A stretch of DNA of 64,000 bases from Stenomitos rutilans HA7619-LM2 (GTDB lineage: Bacteria; Cyanobacteriota; Cyanobacteriia; Leptolyngbyales; Leptolyngbyaceae), in contig JAHHIE010000011.1 in NCBI GenBank assembly GCA_019358945.1, forward strand, positions 60,173 through 124,172, read 5' to 3'. The position numbers and the translations under genes are program-made. The notes beneath the pieces were generated by a model. The model was not told where the DNA came from and did no database searches. It was given only the letters and a program-made list of their open reading frames with translations. Positions 63,873 to 64,000 of the stretch are shown here, in pieces (the first letter of the stretch is position 1; every line of letters begins with the position of its first letter).

Positions 63873-64000
63873 GGTCGAAGAGTCGAGGGCAGGCGTTACC
63901 GTCTACCCCCTCTCCTCCGAAACCGTGCGTGCTTCTTTCAAAGCACACGGCTACTCAAAGAGATTCCCACTGACAGTTTGGGACTCCCGACTGCCATCAG
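63873..64000 (-). mobile_element. 3' end of a group II intron (domains V and VI), continuing outside window
   Basis: On the minus strand, 63953 to about 63920 reads AGCCGTGTGCTTTGAAAGAA then GCACGCACGGTTTC, the highly conserved domain V hairpin with the AGC triad and GAAA-type loop. Next is AGAGGGGGTAGACGGTAACG with CCTGCCCTCGACTCT, a domain VI-like stem. The exact 3' splice site is uncertain within about 63873-63885. The intron-encoded reverse transcriptase, if present, lies beyond the window. Confidence 0.85.

Overview
The window looks like a chromosomal segment of a filamentous, Leptolyngbya-like cyanobacterium. The evidence is the frequent HIP1-type octamer (GCGATCGC) and its GCGATCG/CGATCG cores, a plant-type zeta-carotene desaturase, a cyanobacterial SepF, a SigG-type ECF sigma factor with its anti-sigma partner, a DUF3181 protein, a TIGR02450 Trp-rich protein, a UirS/SynEtr1-like ethylene-binding kinase, and tRNA genes without an encoded CCA. 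No phage, plasmid origin or CRISPR array is visible.

Layout. 0-1.1 kb: a membrane protein cut by the window edge and a small secreted protein. 1.7-5.5 kb: a two-gene phosphorelay (MASE1 hybrid kinase plus receiver-kinase). 6-8.7 kb: sepF, then on the minus strand an SRPBCC protein and crtQ, whose leader carries a MITE. 9-13 kb: short RecQ, a DAACS carboxylate/amino-acid symporter, and a Tat-exported dienelactone hydrolase. 13.2-21.2 kb: a large SNF2 ATPase, a HicBA toxin-antitoxin pair whose toxin gene is frameshifted, a Uma2 nuclease, and PcrA/UvrD. 21.2-22.1 kb: a MITE and a 21-bp tandem array coding an Ala-rich heptad, with no intact gene. 22.2-27.9 kb: a CNNM/CorC-type protein and a GbsR-controlled MacAB-like efflux locus. 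28.4-33.1 kb: a conserved Pro-rich protein, a homocysteine-biosynthesis-type enzyme (HcyBio), a UbiH-like hydroxylase and small membrane or secreted ORFs. 34-44 kb: the ethylene-receptor-like kinase, an aminotransferase, a TVP38 protein, a site-2 protease, a tRNA-Gly remnant, an ISAs1 remnant, a FetB-like permease, a DegT aminotransferase and an ABC1/UbiB kinase. 44.2-50.6 kb: rpsD with a clear terminator, sigG-like plus anti-sigma, GGCT, tRNA-Arg, moaC, a class V aminotransferase and a zinc-ribbon protein. 50.8-58.5 kb: a large membrane protein, MurJ, small cyanobacterial conserved proteins, a probable pseudokinase and a Nudix-like protein. 58.6-64 kb: a second SigG-like sigma factor, an HD phosphohydrolase ending at a MITE, STAS and Trp-rich proteins, an aldo/keto reductase, and an Rpn-family gene broken by a group II intron that runs off the window.

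The functional themes are sensing and regulation (three histidine kinases, two ECF sigma factors, an anti-sigma factor, a STAS protein, a pseudokinase, GbsR), envelope and efflux (MurJ, MacAB-like, FetB-like, TVP38, S2P) and ordinary housekeeping. Decayed mobile DNA (MITEs, ISAs1 remnant, tRNA remnant, group II intron) lies in several of the gaps. The strongest biological signal is the 34-kb kinase, which keeps the full set of ethylene/copper-binding residues known from plant ETR1. I found no convincing wholly new multi-gene system.
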